From JAMXLO01 sp963749575 (GTDB taxonomy: Bacteria; Pseudomonadota; Alphaproteobacteria; Acetobacterales; Acetobacteraceae): 64,000 nucleotides of DNA. The stretch spans positions 620,001 through 684,000 of the forward strand of contig CAVVNM010000022.1 in assembly GCA_963749575.1 (NCBI GenBank). Direction: 5' to 3'. Below, one piece after another: positions 37,432 to 45,369 of this stretch (the first letter of the stretch is position 1; each line of letters starts with the position of its first letter). Made by a program: the position numbers and the translations under genes. The notes beneath the pieces are model-generated. The model ran no database searches and was not told the DNA's origin. It worked only from the letters and a program-made list of their open reading frames with translations.

Positions 37432-38814
37432 TTAAGCTTCCACCAGCGTCTCCATGGAAAACAGTCCAAGACCATTGAAGCGTCTGTTGCTGAAGGCACG
37501 ATGCATCGCGCTTGCCGAACTCAGCCGCCATGGTCCCTTTGGACTGAAGATGGCCGCACTGGCCACCTTCTCGGAGACCTTGAGGCGTCGGAGTTCCTTG
37601 TAGCGTCTGCCCCGCGTCTTCCACTGGACCCAGACGACGCAACGCAGCCGTCGCCGTGTCCAGCCGTCCAGTGAGCCCAACTCGCGCCATTGGCTGAAGC
37701 CGAAATAGCCGGCCCATCCCCTCAGCAGTGGGTTCAGGTCGGCAATCATCCGTTCCAGGCTGACCCCGCGATTTCGCCGCGTCAGGTCGCGAACCCGGTC
37801 CTTGAACCGGGTCACGGCCTTGTCGGCGATGCGTCGCCGAGGTTGCGGTTCGTCCGTGACGGTGAAGCCAAGGAACGACCGTTGCCACGGCCGGGCGACG
37901 GCACTCTTTTGCGCGTTGACCTGGAGCTTGAGGCGTCCCTCGATGAAGCGGGTCAAGTTGGCCATGACCCGGTGGCCAGCCTTTTCGCTGCGGACGTAGA
38001 TGTTGCAGTCGTCCGCGTAGCGCACGAAGCGGTGGCCACGGCGCTCAAGTTCGCGATCCAGTTCGTCCAGCACGAGATTCGAGAGCAGTGGCGAGAGCGG
38101 CCCGCCTTGCGGGGTCCCCTCCCGGCTGATCTCGAACAGCCCGTTGTTGAGCACACCGGCTGTCAGGTAGCTCCGGATAAGCCGAAGCACCCGCCGATCC
38201 GGGATGCGCGCTGCCACGCGTGCCATGAGTTTGTCGTGATTAACTCGGTCGAAGAACTTCGCCAAGTCTATATCGACAACGAACCGATAGCCGTCGGTGA
38301 CATAGGCTTGCGCCTGCGCCACCGCTTGCTGGGCAGAGCGGCCCGGCCGGAAGCCGTAGCTGTGCTCGCTGAACGTCGGGTCCCACAACGGCTGGAGCCG
38401 CTGCAGCACCGCCTGCTGGATCACACGGTCGATCACGGTTGGAATGCCGAGCTCGCGCGTCCCGCCGGCCGGTTTCGGGATTTGCACCCGACGCACCGGT
38501 TGCGGCTGGTAGCGCCCCTGCAGCAGTTGATCTTCGATCTCCGGCCAGCGCGCTTCAAGGAGGCCCGGAAGCTGTCGGACGGTGATGCCGTCGACACCGG
38601 GCGCTCCCTTGTTGCGCACCACCGCACGCAACGCCGCTTCTATGTTATCGGGGTCACAGATTGCCTCCATCAGATACGTCGTGAATGCCGGGCTTTCGGG
38701 TCCGGACGTCGCCGCGATCACTTCGACCTCTCGCACGGCCGGGCGCGGGGCTTCACCCCTGCCAGGTATCGGCAAGTCCAATGTGAACTGGAATGGCGGT
38801 CGCGGTGTGGTCAT
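37432..38814 (-). CDS. ltrA: Group II intron reverse transcriptase/maturase
   Basis: A 460-residue intron-encoded protein that helps splicing and copies the intron for retrohoming. The reverse transcriptase fingers-palm includes NKGAPGVDGITVRQLP, GIPTVIDRVIQQAVLQ, YGFRPGRSAQQAV, EGTPQGGPLSPLLSN and the catalytic FVRYADDCNIY. The maturase (X) region has LLRGWAGYFGFSQWRELG and ends WKTRGRRYKELRRLK. No HNH endonuclease domain follows, which fits class C. The frame is intact, so the intron may be mobile. Confidence 0.94.
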   Translation of the reverse strand: MTTPRPPFQFTLDLPIPGRGEAPRPAVREVEVIAATSGPESPAFTTYLMEAICDPDNIEAALRAVVRNKGAPGVDGITVRQLPGLLEARWPEIEDQLLQGRYQPQPVRRVQIPKPAGGTRELGIPTVIDRVIQQAVLQRLQPLWDPTFSEHSYGFRPGRSAQQAVAQAQAYVTDGYRFVVDIDLAKFFDRVNHDKLMARVAARIPDRRVLRLIRSYLTAGVLNNGLFEISREGTPQGGPLSPLLSNLVLDELDRELERRGHRFVRYADDCNIYVRSEKAGHRVMANLTRFIEGRLKLQVNAQKSAVARPWQRSFLGFTVTDEPQPRRRIADKAVTRFKDRVRDLTRRNRGVSLERMIADLNPLLRGWAGYFGFSQWRELGSLDGWTRRRLRCVVWVQWKTRGRRYKELRRLKVSEKVASAAIFSPKGPWRLSSASAMHRAFSNRRFNGLGLFSMETLVEA

Positions 38815-39270
38815 GAGATGTCCGAGCTACTTGCCCTCTCCTTCAACCCCTTGCGGGGACCGTTCGGGCCTTCAGCCGCCAAGGCAGCCTATTATGCCCT
38901 CTGCTGACTTCTGCGCCGCGGTCAGGGCGCCTTGCGGCTCCCTCAGTCCATCCGGTTTCCCGGCAGGACACGACGCAGATCTCCTGGGGTAAGCCCCACA
39001 GTCTTCCTCGCACACCTGCCGGATTTACAGTCCAGGCCCTTGATGGATATGGACTTTGCGACTTCCTGCCCGCTCGTCCGACCCGTGCTGCCTCGTATCC
39101 GGTTGCTGTTCGTCAGGTCGCGATTTCGTTCCACGCTTCCTTCAGACGGTCCCTCGCGGTTCCGCCCTTGCGCTTCACTCGTGCTTCACCTCCATCAGGT
39201 TGCACAGGGGACTTTCACCCCCAGACTGCTGGACATGCCCAGCACACAGCGACGCTTCGCGCCGCGATGC

Positions 39271-39297
39271 GGTGGCCTCGCCCAAGGCGAGGCCACC
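39271..39297. repeat. Perfect 12-bp-stem hairpin next to the intron insertion point
   Basis: ggtggcctcgcc / ggcgaggccacc with a three-base loop, within the 3' coding part of the ISNCY transposase. On the intron's strand it lies about 24 bases before the intron 5' end. Class C introns favour sites after terminator-like hairpins. Confidence 0.8.
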
Positions 39298-39472
39298 CTT
39301 GACCGCCCCTCCGCGCGGCGCCCACCCGCGCGGCAGGTCGGCTCCAGGAAATGGCCCTGACAGTCCCACCAGGAAACGGCCGTCGGAGACACCGCTCCTC
39401 CGACAGACAAAGCGGGAACGAGCGGCCACATGATGTGTCACCTAAACCGGCCAACTTAATTTGCTCTCGACA

Positions 39473-39487
39473 GATTGCCATCGATGG
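39473..39487. repeat. 15-bp target duplication of the ISNCY element, right copy
   Basis: Identical to 36018-36032; marks the right end of the element. Confidence 0.8.
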
Positions 39488-39681
39488 CTATTGCTGACCC
39501 TAAACGGGCACGGTGGCCGTAAACTCAGTTTGCAACGCGGCAGCCGAAATTGCATAGTACGTGTAGCACGTGACATAGTGCAGTGGAGCGGTATGACAGT
39601 GACCTGCGAGCGCGAGGATGATTGGAGGCATCAGCGTGGCTCCGTCCACGGACCTGTAATGGCACTTTCGACCCATGACGA

Positions 39682-40116
39682 GTGCACGCTATGCTGGCTG
39701 ATTGGCGTAATGCTGCCCGAGCTGGCTCGCGAGCCGTCCGAAATGGCGCGCTCTCGGGCGACAGGTTAGCAATACGCAAGATTATCTGCTGTGTTGTGAT
39801 CGTCCTGACCGAGCAGGGTTGTGCCCAAGAGACTGCGCCTGACCTGTCCGTGACACTGGAGGGTATCGAGGAGGCGAAGTTCCTTGCATGCTCGGGGCCG
39901 CCGTCGTTGGAATTGTCGCAGGCCGGACAAGATCGCATGTCGTTCGTGACGAACCTGCAGCGAGATCAGCCGATCGGCATTGCGAGCCCAGTGGCCGTCC
40001 CAACGGAGGCATGTTCAGTGGATGCGGTGTTCGAGCATGACCGCCTCGTCAATTCGGTATTTTCCGGTAACCTCACAATGTGCCAGCTGGTTTTTGCCTC
40101 GTGCCTTCAGAAGTAG
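39682..40116 (+). CDS. Hypothetical exported protein with lipobox-like signal
   Basis: A 144-residue protein; in-frame starts at 39682 (GTG) and 39691 (ATG) are both possible. A hydrophobic segment IICCVVIVLTEQGCAQ (about residues 34-49) ends in a cysteine context close to a lipobox. The exported part reads APDLSVTLEGIEEAKFLACS to the C-terminal NLTMCQLVFASCLQK, with several cysteines. It shares the strand with the next lipoprotein gene, 16 bases away. Function unknown. Confidence 0.6.
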   Translation: MHAMLADWRNAARAGSRAVRNGALSGDRLAIRKIICCVVIVLTEQGCAQETAPDLSVTLEGIEEAKFLACSGPPSLELSQAGQDRMSFVTNLQRDQPIGIASPVAVPTEACSVDAVFEHDRLVNSVFSGNLTMCQLVFASCLQK

Positions 40117-40132
40117 AATTGCCAACCGAACG

Positions 40133-40636
40133 ATGAGGCTATTGCCTCAGAACTCTACCGCGAAATCACGGGCACGGCGTGGGCTCAGTGCGGCGACGAG
40201 CACTGTCCTGCTTGTATGCCTGTGGCAGGTGCTGGCCGCTTGCGGGACCGGCACGGTACCCGCGCCATCCGGATTGCAAGCGCCCGGTGCGATCGAGCTT
40301 AACCAGACATCATCGGGCGATGCATTGGTGGGCGGCGCTGGCAAGGGCACGGTATCGTTGAACGGTAACGTTTATCGCTTTGCTATTGGCGGCCTGGGCG
40401 TCGACGGGAGTGCTGTCGCCATCGTTGCGACGACGGGAGAAGCGTACCAGGTCAGAGATGTCGCACAGTTCCCAGGGACCTATCGACAGTTGAACGCCGG
40501 TGCTTCTCGGCCGTCGCAGGATAGCAGTGGTCTTTGGATTCAGAACGAACACGGCGTGATTATTCATCTTAGGTCGCCACCGCAGGGCCAACTGCCGGCG
40601 CTTCATGGGGATGCCGTGTGCGTCGTCCTGGATTGA
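40133..40636 (+). CDS. Hypothetical lipoprotein
   Basis: A 167-residue protein from ATG 40133. The basic n-region and hydrophobic core TVLLVCLWQVLAAC end in a lipobox with Cys near residue 37. The mature domain (SGDALVGGAGKGTVSLNG, then YRFAIGGLGVDGSAVAIVA and WIQNEHGVIIHLRS) is a compact beta protein of the type found widely in alphaproteobacterial lipoproteins without known role. The ATG lies just after the neighbouring stop, so the two may be co-transcribed. Confidence 0.7.
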   Translation: MRLLPQNSTAKSRARRGLSAATSTVLLVCLWQVLAACGTGTVPAPSGLQAPGAIELNQTSSGDALVGGAGKGTVSLNGNVYRFAIGGLGVDGSAVAIVATTGEAYQVRDVAQFPGTYRQLNAGASRPSQDSSGLWIQNEHGVIIHLRSPPQGQLPALHGDAVCVVLD

Positions 40637-40815
40637 TGACAGACCCTGGGATGGCCGCTCGTGACCCCGTCTATGCGCTTGAGCATCAACTGGATCGCCG
40701 TCTGCTCCGACTGATGCACGTTTTCGTTATCAGGTACCCTGTTGATTTAGCTTAATGACTGACCGAGAAAGCTCGCACAAGGGTTGCGACAAACACGTCA
40801 AATGGGAGGGGAGCG

Positions 40816-41126
40816 ATGTCCGGGGGAATCGTCGGCATCATCATTCAGCTTATTGCTGGCGCGGCGGGCGGTAACGTTGTTGCTGCGCTCGCAAAGCAAC
40901 TTGACCTTGGTCCGCTCTGGAACAGCGTAGCAGGCATCATCGGCGGCGGCATTGGCGGTCAGATTTGGGCGCCGTGCTGGGCGGCGGAGCAACGGGGTCA
41001 GGTGGTCTCGATATCAGCTCGATTATCGGACAGGTCGCTGCCGGCGGTGTCGGTGGCGGCGTGCTGATGGCGATCGTTGGTGCAGTAAAGCAGGCAATGG
41101 GCGGGTCAGGGCCCCGGTCCTCCTGA
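40816..41126 (+). pseudogene. Small glycine-rich membrane protein, frameshifted
   Basis: ATG 40816 after a GGGAGGGGAG ribosome site gives MSGGIVGIIIQLIAGAAGGN and NSVAGIIGGGIGGQI. Then a one-base loss at CAGATTTGGG shifts the frame. The other frame carries on with GAVLGGGATGSGGLDISSII and GGVGGGVLMAIVGAVKQAMG to a stop at 41126. Together about 103 residues with glycine-zipper membrane segments. Homologues of this kind are small conserved membrane proteins of unknown role. Confidence 0.7.
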
Positions 41127-41335
41127 GTGCCGCCTCCCTGATCTAGGCAGCCACGCATCGACGGCTGAGTCGCAAAAAAGAGGCACGCTCGCGGCGGTTC
41201 TCAAGACGCCCGGCACGCCCCGGCACGAAGCGGCAAGATCCATCTGACGTTGCGGGCGCTCCGTGGCGGCATAGGCAACCAAGATAATCCCTGGGACGGC
41301 AAGAGCATCTCGCCGACCTCGGCGGAGGATAAGTT

Positions 41336-42101
41336 GTCACCCAACGATGCCGCGGAATCCACCCAGGTGCGCCCGCGGATGATCGCCTTTACGATCCGGA
41401 CTGTAGCAATACAGCACCGCCGGCGGCGCTTGGCCGCCGAACGGCTGGTCATCGCGCGCGCAACCCCACAGCCGTCCTGTCTTGGTCTTGCCGCGAGCGG
41501 CGTCCAGCACCGGCACCGTGGTGTCGTCGGCATGTACCCGCTGCGCCGACATCACGTGCTGCCCTACCGCCGCGACCAGCGCCGCATCAGCGGTGCCGTC
41601 TGTCCGACCCAATCCGCCAGGGTCGAGCGGTCCAACTTGATCTCGGCGCGCGCATAGATCTCGACCCGGCGATACAGCGTCAGGTGGTCGCAGCACTTCG
41701 CCACCAGCACGTGTGCCAGCAGACCAGGCCCGGCCAGGCCGCGATGGATCGGCAGGCTGGGTGCCGGTGCCTGGGCGATCGCCTCACAGCTCCGGCACGA
41801 CAGCTTCGGCCGGACACGACGCGTGACGCGGAACACGCCCGGCACATAGTCCAAGACTTCTGTCACGTCTTCGCCCAATGGGGCGCAACACGCCGCCGCA
41901 ACGCGGGCACGCACACGGTACCGCATGCTCCACCACATCTCGCGGTAGCGTCTCGGCAGCAGCTGCCTGGACCTCTTCGGTATAACCGCGAAGCTCCAGC
42001 ACCGTCTCGAGCGCTTCTGCCGTTGCGCTGTTTGCGAGGCTTGTGGGCAGGTTGTCCCGCCACTGCTGAAATCGGTCCAGCAGGTCCACCAGCGTCTGCA
42101 C
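41336..42101 (-). pseudogene. IS66-family transposase (TnpC), N-terminal half, inverted
   Basis: Reads from 42101 MQTLVDLLDRFQQWRDNLPT, then AVPCACPRCGGVLRPIG (zinc-finger-like), LGEDVTEVLDYVPGVFRVTR, GLLAHVLVAKCCDHLTLYRR and VHADDTTVPVLDAARGKTKT. It ends abruptly at PRAHLGGFRGI near 41,336, spread over at least three frames. The missing continuation (LQADGYAGY...) occurs on the plus strand at 42,534, so the gene is split by an inversion. Confidence 0.8.
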
Positions 42102-42150
42102 CGCGTCGGCCCAATGTTGCGGTCGACTGCCCCCCGATTGGCGGGCCGAC

Positions 42151-42527
42151 GGTATTCGACAACTACCGGCGGTTTCGCCGGCGCAGCCGCCGCGGTAGCC
42201 TTGCGCCGCGCCTTATATGCCGCGGATCGCTCGGCGGGGGTCGCGGCGCGATCGCCGCGGCGTGGTGGTCCTGACGTCTGAACTTGATATTTTGTGACGC
42301 GTCACGAGTGCAATGGATGGGCAACGCCGCGAAGTCGCGGATCGACGAGGTCGGCCGGACCGTGCTGATGGGCGTAGGTGATCGATCCGGTCAGTCGCGC
42401 CCTTCATGTCCGGCCTGTTGCGCGATGTTTCCCGCTGGCCATGATGGGTGTGCACTTGCGTGTCAGGCACCAATCTGTCGGACGTGCTCGGGCCACAGCT
42501 TTTTTTCCGGTGTTGCCTGAACTGTTC
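42151..42527. other. Unassigned sequence between the IS66 halves
   Basis: No supportable gene. It lies between the N-terminal half on the minus strand and the C-terminal half on the plus strand, and so belongs to the inverted segment. Confidence 0.35.
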
Positions 42528-42958
42528 TGGGTCGTGTCCCTGCAGGCGGACGGATACGCGGGCTATGCCCGACTGTATGACCGCGGCGTGACGGAGGCGG
42601 CCTGCCGGGCGCATGCGCGACGGAAGTTCTTCGACGTGCACGCATCAACGCAGTCGCGTCGGCGCTGGAGGCGTTGCAGCGCATCGCGCCATCGTACGCG
42701 ATCGAGGCCACGATCCGCGGCCGCCCGCCCGATGCCCGTCTGGCAACTCGCACCGCGCAGAGCGCACCGTTGTTCACCGCGCTGCGGCAGTGACTTCAGA
42801 ACACCGAGGCGCGCATCTCGGGCAAGAGCGATCTGGCCGCTGCGATCCGCTACACGCTGTCGCGCTGGGATGCACTAACACTAATACCGCGCGATGGCTG
42901 GGTTTGCATCGACAACAAAGCCGCGGAACGCTCGATGCGGCCCATGACCTTGGGGCGG
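42528..42958 (+). pseudogene. IS66-family transposase (TnpC), central/C-terminal part
   Basis: Starts at LQADGYAGYARLYDRGVTEA and ACRAHARRKFFDVH, the conserved IS66 core. It then changes frame to LQRIAPSYAIEATIRGRPPD, RISGKSDLAAAIRYTLSRWD and NKAAERSMRPMTLGR, where the RIT element interrupts it. The remaining tail resumes at 46,500. An in-frame TGA also interrupts it at 42,791-42,793. Confidence 0.82.
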
Positions 42959-42993
42959 AATTATCCGCACCTTCGAGTTATGTGCAGTTCACC
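42959..42993. repeat. Left 35-bp terminal inverted repeat of the RIT element
   Basis: Begins aattatccgcaccttcgagt and is a perfect inverted match to 46437-46471. It sits directly after the IS66 codons for MTLGR. Confidence 0.92.
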
Positions 42994-43109
42994 ACGCCCA
43001 GATCGCAAATACCGAGACTGGGTCACGCTGAGCGCCTAATGCGATACGGTTCACCCAGCGCATAATTCTGATCCCCTGCCTGGACCCTTTCACCAGACGG
43101 GAGGCCAGC

Positions 43110-44411
43110 ATGGTCGAAGAGATCATCATCCAGGCGCAGCAGCGTACCTGGCTTCAGCACAGCGTTCTTGAAGGCTATGTCGCCGCCTACAGCGATCATC
43201 TTCATCGTGCTCGGTATGCCCGGACTACCCGGCGCATTTACCTTTGCTGCGTCGCGCACTTCGCCCATTGGCTGACAACCGAGCACCATGCCCTGAGCTC
43301 GGTCAGCGAAGCTGCCGTCAGGCGATTCGTGGCGGAACATCTGCCACGTTGTGGCTGCCCCTATCCGGTGCGACGTAATCCCCACGACCTCAGGGCCGCG
43401 CTCACCCAGCTATTGGCTGTCTTGCGGGCAGAGGGTGCCATCGCGAACGATGCCGCCCCTGAGACCCATCTCGCGCGCGAGCTTGCCCGCTTCGAGGCCC
43501 ATATGCGGGATGCTGGCGGACTAGCGTTGAATACGCGACAGCAACGCTGTGGGATCGTGTCGCGTTTTCTGGCTGGTTTGTTTCAGACCGGGCCTATCCT
43601 GATCGCGGCTATCGATCCCACCGCAATCCGGCAGTTCGTTCTCGGGAATGGCGCTGAGTGGAGCGCTGGCACCATCAGGGTGATTGGCGGCGCGATCGGC
43701 GGTTACCTGCGGTTCCGCTCCCTGGTGGGCGAGGCTGGCCAAGGTTCCGACGGCGAAGCCGTTGGAATAGCCAGACGGGGGGATCGGGTGACGGAGTTGT
43801 TGGCGGCGATCCCGCGAGCCGCGCACTGGCGCCTCGCATCATTGCCGGAAGTCCTCTCCGATGCCGAGATCGACGAACTGCTCCGCTCATTCGATCCGCC
43901 GTTCCGGTCGCATCGGCGCGCCTTCGCGATGCTGCGGTGCCTCACCGATCTTGGCCTGAGATGCAGCGAAGTCGCCAATCTTCGGCTCGAAGATATCAAC
44001 TGGAACGAGGCGACGCTTCGCCTCGGTGGAACCAAAACCCGGCGCGTCGATACCCTCCCGTTGCCTGACGCGACCGGTGCCGCGATCGCTGCCTATCTGC
44101 GTGACGAGCGGCCTCGAACATCGAACCGCGCGATATTCGTTCGTCACGTCGCGCCTTACGACACGCCGATCGACAGCGGCGCGGTCCAGCGAGCAGTACG
44201 AGCGGCATACAAGCGATGCGGGTGGAAGCGCTCGCGCGTCCATATTATCCGCCACAGCGTCGCGAGCCGGCTGTTGCGGGCCGGCACGCCCATGAAGGAG
44301 ATCGCCGATGTTCTCCGGCATCGCAGTCTCGATACGTCAGCGATCTACACGAAGGTGGATTTCAGCAGACTGGCTTCGGTGGCGTTGCCCTGGCCCGGGA
44401 GTGCGTCATGA
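43110..44411 (+). CDS. RIT tyrosine recombinase A
   Basis: A 433-residue tyrosine site-specific recombinase. The N-terminal SAM-like DNA-binding region occupies roughly residues 20-240, including ARTTRRIYLCCVAHFAHWL. The catalytic domain has DLGLRCSEVANLRLEDINW (first Arg), RVHIIRHSVASRLLRAGTPM (HxxR), VLRHRSLDTSAIYTKVDF (His and nucleophilic Tyr). All key residues are present. ATG 43110 follows a GGGAGGCC ribosome site; the stop overlaps the second recombinase start (ATGA). The first gene of a coupled trio. Confidence 0.93.
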   Translation: MVEEIIIQAQQRTWLQHSVLEGYVAAYSDHLHRARYARTTRRIYLCCVAHFAHWLTTEHHALSSVSEAAVRRFVAEHLPRCGCPYPVRRNPHDLRAALTQLLAVLRAEGAIANDAAPETHLARELARFEAHMRDAGGLALNTRQQRCGIVSRFLAGLFQTGPILIAAIDPTAIRQFVLGNGAEWSAGTIRVIGGAIGGYLRFRSLVGEAGQGSDGEAVGIARRGDRVTELLAAIPRAAHWRLASLPEVLSDAEIDELLRSFDPPFRSHRRAFAMLRCLTDLGLRCSEVANLRLEDINWNEATLRLGGTKTRRVDTLPLPDATGAAIAAYLRDERPRTSNRAIFVRHVAPYDTPIDSGAVQRAVRAAYKRCGWKRSRVHIIRHSVASRLLRAGTPMKEIADVLRHRSLDTSAIYTKVDFSRLASVALPWPGSAS

Positions 44412-45369
44412 CCGGGAGCCGTTCAATGGTCGCGTTGGCCAGCGATTACCTCGCCGAACGCCGCCTTCTTGGCTTTGATCTTGGCATTTCCGGCACACAA
44501 GTCATCGCTTTCGCCCGTTTCGTCGATGCCGCCGGCCACACCGGATCGCTGACAACGCGGATCGTTCTCGACTGGGTGCAGGGCAAATCGAGACACGCCA
44601 CGCCGTTCTCCTGGGCCAGGCGGCTCGAGGTCCTGCGGCCATTCGCCCGATATCTGGCGCGTTTGGATCCGCCGCCGAGTTTCCGGACACCGCGATCTTC
44701 GGCAGGTCGCACCGGCGGCTCGCGCCGCACATCTACACCGACCAGGAGATCGAAGATCTCCTTGCCGCGGCCCGGGAGTTGCCCCCGCACGGCGCCTCGC
44801 GGCCGGTGACTTATGAGACGATCTTCGGTTTGATCGCGGCGACCGGGCTGCGTATTTCCGAAACTCTGAACCTTCGATGTGGCGATGTCGATCTGGATCA
44901 GGGGCTTTTGACCATCCGGAAGACCAAGTTCCGTAAGTCCCGGCACGTGCCCGTGCACCGCACCGTGGTGACCGAACTACGGCGCTACATGGCGATACGA
45001 CAGCGCTACGGCGACACCGGCGCGGAGGCGCTGGTGTTCTTGTCATCGACGGGGAAGCGGCTTCCGAAGCGGTCTGTCCATCATGTCTTTGGTAAACTGC
45101 GCGCCGGTTTGGGCTGGACCGCCCGTGGTGGTCATGCCCAGGTTCGCATTCACGATCTGAGACACACGTTCGTTTGCCGGCGGGTTCAGCTCTGGCACGA
45201 TCGCGGCGCCGATATCGACAACGCCATGGCCGCGCTCTCGACCTATGTCGGCCACGCCAAGATGTCGGACACCTACTGGTACCTGACCGGGGTGCCTGAT
45301 CTGATGGCGGTGGCGGGGAAACGCTTTGAGGTGTTCGCCGCCGGAAGCGGGGGCGATCGTCATGACTGA
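44408..45369 (+). pseudogene. RIT tyrosine recombinase B, one-base frameshift
   Basis: From ATG 44408 the frame reads MTGSRSMVALASDYLAERRL to YLARLDPPP. Near 44,675 it must slip by one base to continue EFPDTAIFGRSHRRLAPHIY and DQEIEDLLAAARELPPHG. The catalytic part is then intact: AATGLRISETLNLRCGDVD, RIHDLRHTFVCRRV, YVGHAKMSDTYWYLTG. Total about 320 residues as expected for the B protein. A single lost base in a CCGCCGCC run would explain it; a programmed slip or a read error cannot be excluded. Confidence 0.85.

Larger units (their letters stand above)
37351..39247 (-). mobile_element. Group II intron, class-C-like, about 1.9 kb
   Basis: Minus-strand order: 5' end near 39245-39247 (GTGTGCTGGGC), domain I with GGGGGTGAAAGTCCCC, the maturase gene (38814-37432), domain V (about 37422-37387), domain VI and a 3' end CTATCCCGAT at 37351. 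Domain V starts with CCGCCGTGGTACGG and contains CCCGTATGCCCGGTGG, with the CGC-type triad of class C introns. The boundaries are estimates supported by the restored exon frame. Confidence 0.8.
36114..39360 (+). pseudogene. ISNCY-family transposase split by the group II intron
   Basis: The main part (36114-37350) has a helix-turn-helix N-terminus (RLDAAELLGMGERTFRRWCR) and an integrase core with LDLVVTMDDATSGMYSALL, PLSLYTDRGSHYFH and QARGRSERLFQTLQDRLPKE as the D, D and E regions. At RAGLRAV the gene is interrupted. Joining 37350 to 39248 continues the frame as RRFAPRCGGLAQGEATLDRP to a stop at 39360, so an intact gene existed before the intron came in. The intron is antisense, so splicing of its own RNA cannot repair the transposase mRNA. 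Confidence 0.85.
36033..39472 (+). mobile_element. ISNCY (IS1202-like) element interrupted by a group II intron
   Basis: Bounded by 15-bp direct repeats. The imperfect inverted ends start tgtcggtagcagac (left) and, on the minus strand, tgtcgagagcaaat (right), and share ccggtttaggt about 20 bases in. Inside are an ISNCY transposase on the plus strand and, within its 3' part, a roughly 1.9-kb group II intron on the minus strand. Without the intron the element would be about 1.54 kb. Confidence 0.85.

Noticed and set aside
37432..38814. Reverse transcriptase as a retron or diversity-generating element
   Set aside because: The protein has a maturase domain and lies inside a group II intron with a recognisable domain V; there is no msr/msd-like RNA or template repeat.
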